Shown here one piece after another: positions 45,999 to 55,076 of a stretch of 64,000 nt of DNA. The stretch comes from an uncultured Psychrobacter sp. Its GTDB lineage: Bacteria; Pseudomonadota; Gammaproteobacteria; Pseudomonadales; Moraxellaceae. The translations under genes were made by a program, and so were the position numbers. The notes below the pieces were generated by a model. It was not told where the DNA came from. It searched no databases and saw only the letters and a list, made by a program, of their open reading frames with translations. Location: the NCBI GenBank assembly GCA_947489525.1, contig CANLDW010000001.1, forward strand, positions 310,001 to 374,000, in the 5' to 3' direction. Each line of letters opens with the position of its first letter. Position 1 is the first letter of the stretch.

Positions 45999-47390
45999 TT
46001 AAGCTAGCTGGTCTATCAGTGCCAATAGCGACTCAGTCAATGCAAACTGACGCACATCATTTAGCATCGTAATATCGAAGTTATGAATAAAAGCAAAAGA
46101 GAGCTGACGCGCGGGGTCGCACCAAGCTACTGAGCCGTTATAGCCCATATGTCCAAAACCCGTACCCGCATCGGTACAAACGCTTAATAGTTTATGATAG
46201 CCCAAACGCCATTGCATATCCGCTGGCATCACCGCATCTTGCCCTGTCACTTGAACAGTTGATAGCTGCTCAAAGGTTGCCGCATCAATCAATGTTTTAC
46301 CCTGCCAAACGCCGCCGTTAGCTAGCATCGCATAAATAGTCGCCAGCGCTTGTGCTGAGGCCACACCGTTAGCTGCTGGGATAACCGCTTGGAGGGTTTG
46401 TTCATTATAGTAGTCAATGGGCTGCTCATTATTAGGTATCAGAGCGGCTTTATAGTTTCTAAGGTTAAGCTGGCTACTATCGAAGTACAGGCGATTAATT
46501 TGAGCTGTATCTAACAAAGTCTGTGAATCGTTATGAACGGACGCCTCTGTTTGCTCACTGTTAGCGCAGTTATGATCAGTATGCTGCATCCAGCACTGAT
46601 ATGTGGGCAGATGAGCATAAGTCTCAAGCGTTTGCTGTGAGTCTACCTTTAGCACAGGCTTACGGCGTCTACGACTAGGCTGAGCTACACTTGATGTCGG
46701 TGCAAAGTTTTTAGCTAAGCGAGCCACATCAGCGACTTTAGCGCTCGGCACACCAAAATAGCAACTATCTGCAATACTTAATGGCTCAGTCAGATATTGA
46801 CGTAGCGCCTGAGCCAAAGACATCTTAGTGACCGCTTCTATCACACCGCCCAGCACCCAGCCATATACCAGGGCGCTATACGCACTATCGTAAGAGTGCG
46901 CATCTTCAGGCGGCGTTATCGGCATAACGGCAACCTTTTGTAGCATCAGCTGCCAGTCGCGTAGCGCGTCGCTGCCAGCTGTGTTGTGAGTGTCGATACT
47001 ATTTATCGAGAACAAATCCGCTCGATGCGACATGACCATACGCAACGTAATATCTGCTTTACCCTTTGCACCAAAATCTGGCCAGTAAGTAGCGATTGCT
47101 GCATCATAATCCAGTAGTTGCTGCGACACCAAAACATGTACTAGCGTCGCCAGCACCCCTTTACCAGTCGAAAAATTTAGTGCCAAGGTATCAGGTTGCC
47201 ACGCCAGATCAGCTTGCGCCATACCGGCAGCCGCTTGTGCAATGCATACACCTGCTTGGTACACCACAAGTGCGCCGCCTGCTGGCGTGTCATCCAATTG
47301 TAGTTCTGTTAGCAGCTGCTGCATCCGCTCTTGGATATCGCTATTGATACTCGTATGCGAGGTTGCAGATTCACGGGTATTTGCAGTCAT
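45999..47390 (-). CDS. Serine hydrolase, beta-lactamase/EstB family
   Basis: A 463-residue protein of the class C beta-lactamase-like (PF00144) family. The S-x-x-K motif is NFSTGKGV (about residue 74); the Y-x-N equivalent is in YDSAYSALVYGW (Y-S-A); a late H-x-G appears as GHMGYNGS. No signal peptide is seen, so it is probably cytosolic, an esterase or peptidase rather than a resistance enzyme. A 75-residue Asn/Gln/Ser-rich stretch lies in the middle. The DUF442 gene lies upstream on the same strand, 33 bp away. Confidence 0.83.
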   Translation of the reverse strand: MTANTRESATSHTSINSDIQERMQQLLTELQLDDTPAGGALVVYQAGVCIAQAAAGMAQADLAWQPDTLALNFSTGKGVLATLVHVLVSQQLLDYDAAIATYWPDFGAKGKADITLRMVMSHRADLFSINSIDTHNTAGSDALRDWQLMLQKVAVMPITPPEDAHSYDSAYSALVYGWVLGGVIEAVTKMSLAQALRQYLTEPLSIADSCYFGVPSAKVADVARLAKNFAPTSSVAQPSRRRRKPVLKVDSQQTLETYAHLPTYQCWMQHTDHNCANSEQTEASVHNDSQTLLDTAQINRLYFDSSQLNLRNYKAALIPNNEQPIDYYNEQTLQAVIPAANGVASAQALATIYAMLANGGVWQGKTLIDAATFEQLSTVQVTGQDAVMPADMQWRLGYHKLLSVCTDAGTGFGHMGYNGSVAWCDPARQLSFAFIHNFDITMLNDVRQFALTESLLALIDQLA

Positions 47391-47423
47391 AATTATTCCA
47401 TCGACATTAGGGCGTGCCGCTCA

Positions 47424-48041
47424 TCAGCGTGGTACTAACAAGCGATTATAAACCTCTTGTTCAAACATCTCGTTAAGACCGTGACTGCGACCACGCGCCA
47501 TAGCGGTATCCATCTTACGGCCACGTAGCCAACCTGTGCGTAGTGCCATCGCAGCGCCGACCCGACCTGCTGACTTACAGTGCATAGCTGTTTTTTTGCC
47601 GTGATACTGACGTAAAATTTTATCAAACGCTAAGATGTTGAGCTGCTTTAGATCCTGAGCGCCGCTAATAGGTAAGTGCTCATAAGCCATACCTGCCTGC
47701 GTCACAGCCTCCTTTTCATCGAAGCTAAGCTCATCATCAGGTTGCAAACTGATCACCAGCTCAACACCAGCGTCAGCTAATGCCTGTACTTTATCCTTAT
47801 CCAGTGCGCCGCAAACGATGGTTTGCTCATCTGGGCGAAAATAAGGACTAAGCTGCGCTGCTAGATCTATACCGTTATCCTTGGCCAGATTAGCAAGGTC
47901 ACCTGCGCCATCCTCAATAGTTTGAACATCGTCACGGTCTTGGGCGTTTGCAGCGTCACTATGATCCGTTTCAGCGTCGCTATTGCTATTGGCTCTATTA
48001 TCAGGCAAATCAGTGCCTGTTACACTTTGTTGTAAAGTCAT
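47424..48041 (-). CDS. DUF442 / TIGR01244 family phosphatase-like protein
   Basis: A 205-residue protein. The domain begins near residue 60 (SPYFRPDEQTIVCGALDKDK) and has the active-site loop AMHCKSAGRVGAAMALRTGW, a C-x(4)-R variant of the phosphatase loop seen in DUF442. The first 55 residues are Asp/Asn-rich. Substrate unknown; relatives are linked to sulphur metabolism or beta-lactamase-like hydrolases. Its neighbour is a serine hydrolase. Confidence 0.8.
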   Translation of the reverse strand: MTLQQSVTGTDLPDNRANSNSDAETDHSDAANAQDRDDVQTIEDGAGDLANLAKDNGIDLAAQLSPYFRPDEQTIVCGALDKDKVQALADAGVELVISLQPDDELSFDEKEAVTQAGMAYEHLPISGAQDLKQLNILAFDKILRQYHGKKTAMHCKSAGRVGAAMALRTGWLRGRKMDTAMARGRSHGLNEMFEQEVYNRLLVPR

Positions 48042-48139
48042 AAGCGTATAAGTATTCGTAGATATTATTCATTGGATAGTACTGACTAAATGTAAGCAGT
48101 CCTGCTATTAGCGTAGAACTGCTTATCTTTAGAACGCGT

Positions 48140-49054
48140 CTATTTATCGTCGTCAGCTAATTTGATAATACCAGCTAGATGCGGCTTATCATTTTTTGCG
48201 TTGTATAGTCCAAACGTGCAGTGATCTTCAGTATCTCTGAGCGCATCAGCAGGCTCTGCAATCAGCTCCACCTCAGCAGGCAGAAATATCGGTAATTTAA
48301 AGGATACCTCAACCGTACAGGCATCAGGTAAGTCCCCTATTAGCGCAAGACATTTAGCTTTTGACCACATACCGTGGGCGATCGCTTTTGGAAAACCAAA
48401 AGCACGCGCGGATAGCGGATGCAGGTGAATAAGATTGAAGTCGCCTGACACAAAAGCATAGCGGCGACCGATATCTTCTGGTACTTCAAAGATACTGTGC
48501 GTACCTGCTTCATCCACCAAAGGCTTAACGGTAGCAGGACGCGGAGCGCTTTTGTCCTTTTTATTGCCTTTTGGCTTTTTGCTACGCGCAAGATAAGTGG
48601 ACGTCCCTTCCCATATCACCTCATCGTTTGATTCAACCTTAGTTACAAAGTCGAACTGTTGACCTTGAGCGTGATCGCGCAGGTTGTCAAAGCTGACGGA
48701 CATAGCTACTGTTTCGCGTTCGCCAATAGGACGATACTGCGTTACGCTGTTGTCAATATGTACCAGTCCTAGCATAGCAAAAGGAAAGGGTTCTTTGACC
48801 ATCATGTTCATCTGCAAGGTCTGCGAGAGCACTGAGAAGTATGTGATAGGTACTTTGCCATTATCACCAAAACCGCAAATCTTACGATAGTCATCAAGGT
48901 TACTTTGATCAATGTGTAACTCGTCCACGTAATAGGTCGCTTGCGGTAGCGCATCGCGATCCACTTTATGGTTGTCACCAATAGGTAATAGGCTTTTGAT
49001 AATGTTGGCGTAGGTGGTATGCGCTTTTGGCAGCACATCAAAATGTTTATCTGA
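48140..49054 (-). CDS. MaoC-like hot-dog dehydratase
   Basis: A 304-residue double hot-dog protein. The hydratase motif is in FNLIHLHPLSARAFGFPKAIAHGMWSKAK (Asp-like/His dyad region). Such proteins hydrate or dehydrate acyl-CoA or acyl-ACP. The ATG at 49054 has AAGGA upstream and is preferred to 49090. It lies on the same strand as the FabG-like reductase but a terminator-like hairpin separates them. Together with the thiolase it suggests a reductive or beta-oxidation acyl cycle. Confidence 0.85.
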   Translation of the reverse strand, partial: SDKHFDVLPKAHTTYANIIKSLLPIGDNHKVDRDALPQATYYVDELHIDQSNLDDYRKICGFGDNGKVPITYFSVLSQTLQMNMMVKEPFPFAMLGLVHIDNSVTQYRPIGERETVAMSVSFDNLRDHAQGQQFDFVTKVESNDEVIWEGTSTYLARSKKPKGNKKDKSAPRPATVKPLVDEAGTHSIFEVPEDIGRRYAFVSGDFNLIHLHPLSARAFGFPKAIAHGMWSKAKCLALIGDLPDACTVEVSFKLPIFLPAEVELIAEPADALRDTEDHCTFGLYNAKNDKPHLAGIIKLADDDK

Positions 49055-49234
49055 CATAAATAAATCCTTAAACCGAGTCTGTGAATGCATCCATGCTATT
49101 ACGGATACAGCATTGTCAATGTTATAAAATATAACTAAGCGCTTGTACTACTCATTGTTACGAGGTTACTTAGGCTTGTCATCAATGTGCATCTGGCATG
49201 GTAAGTTACCATAATAAGTCTGTGTTTTTATCAT

Positions 49235-49258
49235 AAAAAAGCCGCCCTAAGGCAGCTT
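49235..49258 (-). terminator. Terminator between the reductase and MaoC genes
   Basis: Minus-strand GCTGCC pairs with GGCGGC (one G-U) around a short loop, followed by TTTTTT. The 336-bp gap between the two genes is otherwise AT-rich. Confidence 0.7.
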
Positions 49259-49390
49259 TGTTACCCTTCACCAGCAATTATTTCGTAAGCAGATGTGAGC
49301 TTGTCAAAATAATATACCAGCTTTGTAGCTCACTCTTTATATAAATAAGTCTATTAAAATAGATTATAAAAAAAATGTAACTATAATCGT

Positions 49391-50791
49391 TTAAGCGCCA
49401 AGCAAGCTTTGACCACAGACGCGTACCGTGTTGCCATTTAGACCACCTGATGCTGGTGAAGCAAGCCAAGCGATAGTCTCAGCAACATCAACAGGCAGAC
49501 CACCTTGACTCATAGAGTTCATACGGCGACCCGCTTCACGAATGGCAAAAGGAATGGCTTCTGTCATTTGCGTCTCAATAAAGCCGGGTGCAACCGCGTT
49601 AATCGTCATGCCATTATCATTACGTGCCAACTGTTTGGCAGTGGCGTTAACCAGACCTATGACGCCTGCTTTTGAGGTTGCATAGTTGGTTTGTCCTAAG
49701 TTACCAGCGATACCTGAGATTGAAGAGACGCAGACGATACGCGCGTTTTCTTTAAACACATCGTTATCTAATAAGTAGCGATTGAGGCGAGCGATACTGG
49801 CAAGGTTGATATCGATCACCATATCCCATTTTTTTTCATCCATCTTGGCAAGTGTTTTATCGCGTGTGACCCCAGCGTTATGAACAATAGCATCCAGACC
49901 GCCGCGTTTTTGCGCCGCCTCAGCGATCTCTTTACCCGCCTCATCACTGGTGATATCTACCGCAAGCGTTGAACCACTGATCTCGCTGGCAACTTTTTGT
50001 AGATCTGCTTGCTGCTGCGGCACATCTAGACAAATCACATGCGCGCCTTCACGAGCTAATACACGGGCGATGGCTTCGCCAATACCGCGACTAGCGCCAG
50101 TGACCAGCATGGTTTTGCCGCCCAAAGGCTGTGTCCAGTCCACATCGATAGCGTCGCCTTTGCCGACACGCACAACCTGTCCTGAAACGTAAGCTGAGCG
50201 CGCAGAGGTAAAGAAGCGTAGTGTTGAGTCAAGGTTTTGCTCAGCGCCTTCTTCAACATAAATGAGCTGGGCGGTAATACCGCGTTTAAACTCTTTACCT
50301 ACCGATTTAACAAAACCCTCAAGCGAGCGCTGAGCCAAGGCACCTTCTATATCAGTGATGTTCTCAGGCGGGCGACCAACGATAATCACACGACCAGATT
50401 TTTCAACGCGGCGCGCTGCTGCATGAAAGAACTCATAAACGGCTTTGAGCTCATCAGCGTTACTGATATTGCTGGCATCAAACAATAAGATTTTAAACTT
50501 ATCTTCGCTCCCTGTATTGGCTTTTGCTTCTACATCCGCCTCAGCTAACGCGTCTTTCACGCTATCACTGCTGTTCACAAATACCTCAGCATGCAGCTCA
50601 GACAAAATACGGGCAATCGATGCACTGACGCGGTTGTCATCGCCTGTGGCAGCACCGACCAGCACACTGCCGCGCACCAAGCGCTGACCACTCTCGAAAC
50701 GGTCAAGAGCAACCGGCATAGGCAAGCCTAAATTTTTAGCAACTTTTTTACCAACTGAGGATTGAACAAATTCACCGTAACGGTCTGACAT
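49391..50791 (-). CDS. 3-oxoacyl-ACP/CoA reductase, high-molecular-weight FabG (FabG4-like)
   Basis: A 466-residue SDR reductase. The N-terminal 215 residues form a separate, degenerate Rossmann-like domain, and residues 224-460 are the active SDR domain: TGASRGIGEAIAR at 231-243, NAGVTRDKTLAKM, and the catalytic NYATSKAGV. This two-domain layout matches the FabG4-type enzymes, which reduce 3-oxoacyl-CoA or ACP with NAD(P)H. AAGGAA precedes the ATG. It faces the thiolase across a 795-bp gap. Confidence 0.9.
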   Translation of the reverse strand: MSDRYGEFVQSSVGKKVAKNLGLPMPVALDRFESGQRLVRGSVLVGAATGDDNRVSASIARILSELHAEVFVNSSDSVKDALAEADVEAKANTGSEDKFKILLFDASNISNADELKAVYEFFHAAARRVEKSGRVIIVGRPPENITDIEGALAQRSLEGFVKSVGKEFKRGITAQLIYVEEGAEQNLDSTLRFFTSARSAYVSGQVVRVGKGDAIDVDWTQPLGGKTMLVTGASRGIGEAIARVLAREGAHVICLDVPQQQADLQKVASEISGSTLAVDITSDEAGKEIAEAAQKRGGLDAIVHNAGVTRDKTLAKMDEKKWDMVIDINLASIARLNRYLLDNDVFKENARIVCVSSISGIAGNLGQTNYATSKAGVIGLVNATAKQLARNDNGMTINAVAPGFIETQMTEAIPFAIREAGRRMNSMSQGGLPVDVAETIAWLASPASGGLNGNTVRVCGQSLLGA

Positions 50792-50855
50792 AATGTATTC
50801 CTTTTATAGTCAATTAATATAAATGATAAGTTGAGATAAGCATGTGGACTTACTA

Positions 50856-50900
50856 TATAGACGCTGATTTTATAGACACCGGTTTTATAGATGCTGAGCA
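50856..50900. repeat. Three degenerate 15-bp tandem repeats upstream of the reductase gene
   Basis: TATAGACGCTGATTT, TATAGACACCGGTTT and TATAGATGCTGAGCA in direct succession. Read on the minus strand the units present CTATAAAA-like boxes facing the reductase, 65-110 bp from its start. Confidence 0.75.
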
Positions 50901-51433
50901 CAATCACAGTGCCGCGTACTATAAAAACTGGCCTAACTATACACGTCCAGAGTATACAAGTCCAAGTGTTGCTGTCATATGTCACTATCACAATATGACT
51001 GGTAAGATGACGTTAATTAACACCGAACCTAGTGTAGTGCTGCTAGCATAAACTGCGGCAAAGATAAACGACTAGACAACAACGCGTTACCGATCAACCA
51101 TTTAAAGTACTACCGCTTATGCTAAAATCAGCAGCACTTAAGAGGTTTTGATTAAATGCTACTTGCCATGCCGTAGTGAGTACTTACCTGCGTATGGCTT
51201 GTTTATCTCTTTGACTGGTAAGTTATTTTACTTAGCTTTTTTAATCAAATCTTACTTTAAATAATTTGCAACAAGATATTAATACACGATTAAACAAGGA
51301 TCTACATACCACAAGCCTAGCGTATCTAACCAACCTAGGACTGCATAGCGTTATGGATATAGACTACTCTTAGCTTATGCAAAAGCCTATAATACTTAGT
51401 CAAATCTAACTATAATGCGACACTGTCGTGACG

Positions 51434-51512
51434 TTATGATACGTATTTACGTTTTATGATAAGTAATAATACCTTATGATAGGTATTAACCTCTATGCTA
51501 AATATTGATAGC
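51434..51512. promoter_or_regulatory. Four degenerate 20-bp direct repeats upstream of the thiolase gene
   Basis: Units start TTATGATACGTATT (51434), TTATGATAAGTAAT (51454), TTATGATAGGTATT (51474) and CTATGCTAAATATT (51493). A period of about two helical turns fits an array of binding sites on one DNA face. TATAAT boxes lie just upstream at 51388 and 51411. The rest of the 795-bp gap also holds TTTGATTAAA (51147) and its inverse at 51240; no gene is supported. Confidence 0.6.
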
Positions 51513-51586
51513 TTATCTTGTTTATTGTAAATTTTTAGCATGCTTTTTATACCTTACCTACAATCATATGCTTTAAGGATAATTTT

Positions 51587-53380
51587 ATGAGTAACAATAA
51601 GAATAGCCCCGTCGTCGAGAGTACCGTCGTAAAATCTGGTGGTAAAGAAGTGAGTAACACTGCTCGCCCAACCGATAATAAAGATAACAAGGATCAAAGT
51701 AGCAGTGCCAGTCAAGATAACGAAGCGCACTACGACTCTATCGCTGAGCTAAAAAAAGCCACAGATATCGTTGATGCAGATGGTAATTCTGTCGACGATA
51801 CCCAAAGCAATAACCAAAGTCAGAAAAAAGCAAAGATTAAAGAGGATTTGCGTCAAGAAGCTGAGAATGCTGATAACCTCAATACTTTTGATACCACAGC
51901 CAACTCTGCAACCTCTGAAACTAAAGCTAACCAACAACAAGAGCCAAGTATGAATAACACGAGTAATCAAAAAGATAGCGCCAACAACGCGCAAAAAACA
52001 ACTCAAGATAGCAGCGATAAGTCTAACACTGCCTCTAAAACCTCAGGTGCTACTCAAACCTCAAAAGCGGCCAAGCGCAGTAACACTAAGCTGAGCCCGA
52101 ATCAGCAGCGCGTTGCAGTCATTGGCGGTAATCGTATTCCGTTCGCCCGTTCAAACGGCGCGTACGCGGATGCTAGCAACACAGATATGCTAACAGCTGC
52201 CCTAAATGGTTTGATTGAGCGTTACAACTTGCAGGACGAAGTATTAGGTGAAGTGGTCGCAGGCGCAGTCATGAAGCTAAGCCGTGACATCAACTTAACG
52301 CGTGAGTCCGTACTCAACACCGCCCTTAATCCGCATACCCCATCGTACGACATCTCTCAAGCTTGTGGTACTGGTCTACAAGCCACGTTTGCCTCAGCGA
52401 ACAAAATCGCCTTAGGTCTTATTGACTCAGCGATTATAGGCGGTGTGGATACCACTTCAGACGCTCCTATTGCCCTAGGTGATGGTCTGCGCAAGGTAAT
52501 GATTAAACTTGGCGCTGCTAAAGACAACAAACAACGTCTAAAAGCATTAATGGGTATTAATCCAAAAGACCTGCTCGATACGCCGCAAAATGGTGAGCCG
52601 CGTACGGGTTTATCGATGGGCGAGCATCAAGCGATTACAACGCTTGAGTGGAACATTGGTCGCAAAGAGCAAGACGAATTGACTTTCAATAGTCATCAAA
52701 ACTTAGCGCGCGCTTATGAAGAAGGCTTCTTTGATGATCTTATCACTCCATACAAGGGTCTGACTCGTGACAACAACCTGCGTCCTGATACAACGGTTGA
52801 AAAACTGGGCAAACTAAAGCCTGTATTTGGTAAAAAGAGTCCTCATCCCACCATGACCGCTGGTAACTCAACGCCGCTCACCGATGGCGCCTCATGTGTG
52901 CTGTTAGCTACAGATGAGTGGGCAAAAGAGCACGATCTAAAAGCGCTCGCTTATATCGTGCATCAAGAAACAGCCGCTGTTGACTTCATAGGCAAGACGG
53001 GTAGAACCGAAGGTCTGCTCATGGCGCCAACGTACGCTGTCCCGCGTATGCTTGAACGTGCTGGTCTAAGCTTGCAGGACTTCGACTTTTATGAGATCCA
53101 CGAAGCCTTTGCCGCGCAAGTGCTCTCAACGCTTGCCGCTTGGGAAGATGAGACCTTCTGCAAAGAGCGCTTAGGTTTGGATGCGCCGCTTGGCTCTATC
53201 GACCGCAGCAAGCTTAACGTCAACGGCTCATCACTTGCAGCCGGACACCCTTTTGCAGCAACGGGTGGCCGCATATTAGCCACTGCTGCTAAGCTGCTAG
53301 ACCAAAAAGGTTCAGGTCGCGCGCTAATCTCTATCTGCGCCGCTGGCGGTCAAGGCGTAACTTGTATCTTAGAAAAATAA
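51587..53380 (+). CDS. Acetyl-CoA acetyltransferase (thiolase) with long disordered N-terminus
   Basis: A 597-residue thiolase. The core begins near residue 172 (NQQRVAVIGGNRIPFARSN). The nucleophile Cys260 is in DISQACGTGLQA, His in FYEIHEAFAAQV, and the C-terminal Cys in SICAAGGQGVTCILEK. It cleaves or forms 3-oxoacyl-CoA. Residues 1-170 are Asn/Ser/Asp/Gln/Thr/Lys-rich, predicted disordered and unlike any thiolase domain. AAGGAT precedes the first ATG, supporting the long form; an in-frame ATG at codon 122 (51950) could start a shorter one. FadI-like; a FadJ partner is not adjacent. Confidence 0.9.
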   Translation: MSNNKNSPVVESTVVKSGGKEVSNTARPTDNKDNKDQSSSASQDNEAHYDSIAELKKATDIVDADGNSVDDTQSNNQSQKKAKIKEDLRQEAENADNLNTFDTTANSATSETKANQQQEPSMNNTSNQKDSANNAQKTTQDSSDKSNTASKTSGATQTSKAAKRSNTKLSPNQQRVAVIGGNRIPFARSNGAYADASNTDMLTAALNGLIERYNLQDEVLGEVVAGAVMKLSRDINLTRESVLNTALNPHTPSYDISQACGTGLQATFASANKIALGLIDSAIIGGVDTTSDAPIALGDGLRKVMIKLGAAKDNKQRLKALMGINPKDLLDTPQNGEPRTGLSMGEHQAITTLEWNIGRKEQDELTFNSHQNLARAYEEGFFDDLITPYKGLTRDNNLRPDTTVEKLGKLKPVFGKKSPHPTMTAGNSTPLTDGASCVLLATDEWAKEHDLKALAYIVHQETAAVDFIGKTGRTEGLLMAPTYAVPRMLERAGLSLQDFDFYEIHEAFAAQVLSTLAAWEDETFCKERLGLDAPLGSIDRSKLNVNGSSLAAGHPFAATGGRILATAAKLLDQKGSGRALISICAAGGQGVTCILEK

Positions 53381-53422
53381 GTCGCTTTTACAGTCCTATA
53401 TTTATAGTCTAACTATTTATCA

Positions 53423-53452
53423 GTACCCTCCATAATTGGAGGGTATTTTTTT
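53423..53452 (+). terminator. Rho-independent terminator after the thiolase gene
   Basis: TACCCTCC / GGAGGGTA with a six-base loop, then seven T. Confidence 0.88.
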
Positions 53453-53563
53453 AATATGATTTGCTACAAAAACGTAGCGTATTGCTACGTACTATAATAA
53501 GCACTATAAAAGGTGTGTTACTCTTATAACATAACCTCTAAAGCGTTTAATTAAGAGTGCACT

Positions 53564-54577
53564 ATGGCGAAGATACCTAAAGCAATCGATCCAAAATCCC
53601 TGACTTTGCAAGAGCGTAATGAGTTAAGCCCTGCTGAGCAAGACAACTTTGTCGCGCGTATGGATAAAGAGATCTATAATGATGAGCTGCGTTACAAGAT
53701 GCATCAGGATCTTATTGATACTTATGATGAAGAGCTTGAGAACGAGATCGACGATTACGTCCGTGATTATCGCTTTGATGGACGCAAGATGAGCGAACAA
53801 GAGCGCCTAGATCGTCGTACCTATTTTCGCGAGCTGGTGCGTTTGCAGCGCGAGCTTATTAAACTACAAGACTGGGTTGTGGAGCACGGCGAGCGTATTG
53901 TCGTTATATTTGAAGGCCGCGACTCAGCCGGCAAAGGCGGCGCAATTAAGCGCATTACTCAACGCCTAAATCCACGGGTTTGTAGGGTGGCAGCGCTCCC
54001 TGCACCCACTGAGCGCGAGCAGTCGCAGTGGTACTTTCAGCGCTACGTTGCGCATCTACCAGCAGCAGGCGAGATCGTTTTATTCGATCGCAGTTGGTAC
54101 AACCGCGTGGGTGTCGAGCGGGTCATGGGCTTTTGTACTGACGCTCAGTACGAAGAGTTTTTTCAGTCCGTACCCGCGTTTGAGCGCATGCTCGTACGCT
54201 CTGGTATCCGTCTAGTCAAGTACTGGTTCTCAATCACCGATGACGAGCAACACTCGCGTTTTATGAGCCGTATTCATGACCCGCTTAAACAGTGGAAGCT
54301 CTCCCCTATGGATCTTGAATCAAGACGGCGCTGGGAGGACTATACTAAGGCTAAAGAGACGATGTTTGAGCGCACTCATATCCCAGAGGCACCGTGGTGG
54401 GTGGTTGAGGGCAATAATAAAAAGCGCGCCCGCCTCAACTGCATAGCGCACTTGCTTGAACAGATTCCATATAAAGAAGTACCGCGAGACGATGTAGCAC
54501 TGCCTGAGCGTAAACGCGACGATGAGTACTACCGCGAGCCTATACCGAACGATATGTTTGTGCCGCCGCGCTATTAA
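53564..54577 (+). CDS. ppk2: Polyphosphate kinase 2
   Basis: A 337-residue PPK2 class enzyme that moves phosphate between polyphosphate and nucleoside diphosphates. Walker A FEGRDSAGKGGAIKRI, Walker B FDRSWYNRVGVERVMGFC, and the lid-region RHDPLKQWKLSPMD-type motif (here RIHDPLKQWKLSPMDLESR) are all present. One-domain length fits class I. Single gene between the thiolase and the converging pilZ. Confidence 0.93.
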   Translation: MAKIPKAIDPKSLTLQERNELSPAEQDNFVARMDKEIYNDELRYKMHQDLIDTYDEELENEIDDYVRDYRFDGRKMSEQERLDRRTYFRELVRLQRELIKLQDWVVEHGERIVVIFEGRDSAGKGGAIKRITQRLNPRVCRVAALPAPTEREQSQWYFQRYVAHLPAAGEIVLFDRSWYNRVGVERVMGFCTDAQYEEFFQSVPAFERMLVRSGIRLVKYWFSITDDEQHSRFMSRIHDPLKQWKLSPMDLESRRRWEDYTKAKETMFERTHIPEAPWWVVEGNNKKRARLNCIAHLLEQIPYKEVPRDDVALPERKRDDEYYREPIPNDMFVPPRY

Positions 54578-54664
54578 GCAATCAAAGCTACTTTAATATA
54601 GCTAGCAAAGCTGCTTTAATAAAAAACAGACATACCGCTTTACTCAACCTATATGAGGTATTAT

Positions 54665-55015
54665 TTACATAGTATAAGTGGCTTGTAGACTGTCGATCTT
54701 ACCTGCCAACAAACGCTCAATCTCATTTTTAATCTTTTGTCCTGCGATATCAGTTCCGATCTGTACGGCGAATCCAGCTGGTCGGCTGCTTTGCTCCTTT
54801 GAATTAATCCAGACGATTTTGCCATTCATAGGCAAACGCTCGCTAGAGTTTGGCAAAGTTACCGCAATAAAAACCTCATCGCCTAACTGCTGTACTCGGT
54901 TAGAGGGTACAAACAGTGCTCCGTTACTGATAAAAGATAAGTAGCTGGCATATAGCGTAGCGACATCTTCAATATGACAGGATAAAATCCCGCCGCGTCC
55001 TGGCATTGCCATCAT
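54665..55015 (-). CDS. pilZ: PilZ-domain type IV pilus protein
   Basis: A 116-residue PilZ protein. It starts GGILSCHIEDVATLYASYLSF and has FVPSNRVQQLGDEVFIAVTL and GKIVWIN. The c-di-GMP binding motifs (RxxxR, D/NxSxxG) are not evident, as in the original Pseudomonas PilZ needed for type IV pili. It follows holB, a known arrangement. AGGAG precedes two ATGs. Confidence 0.9.
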   Translation of the reverse strand: MMAMPGRGGILSCHIEDVATLYASYLSFISNGALFVPSNRVQQLGDEVFIAVTLPNSSERLPMNGKIVWINSKEQSSRPAGFAVQIGTDIAGQKIKNEIERLLAGKIDSLQATYTM

Positions 55016-55076
55016 GAGCTCCTAAAATAGTCTAAGTTGATCGTATTAATAAACGTTCACTGTGTTGCAGACACAG

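Noticed and set aside
45999-47390. Beta-lactamase antibiotic resistance gene
   Set aside because: The S-x-x-K motif is present but there is no signal peptide or class C Y-A-N / K-T-G pattern; an esterase-type serine hydrolase is more likely.
47406-47415. Third copy of the MITE-like end
   Set aside because: Only 10 bp match and the flank diverges; chance cannot be excluded.
50842-51051. 69-residue plus-strand frame containing a (FID-x-x) repeat
   Set aside because: It lies in a divergent promoter region, lacks a ribosome binding site and family match, and its repeat is explained by the 15-bp DNA repeat.
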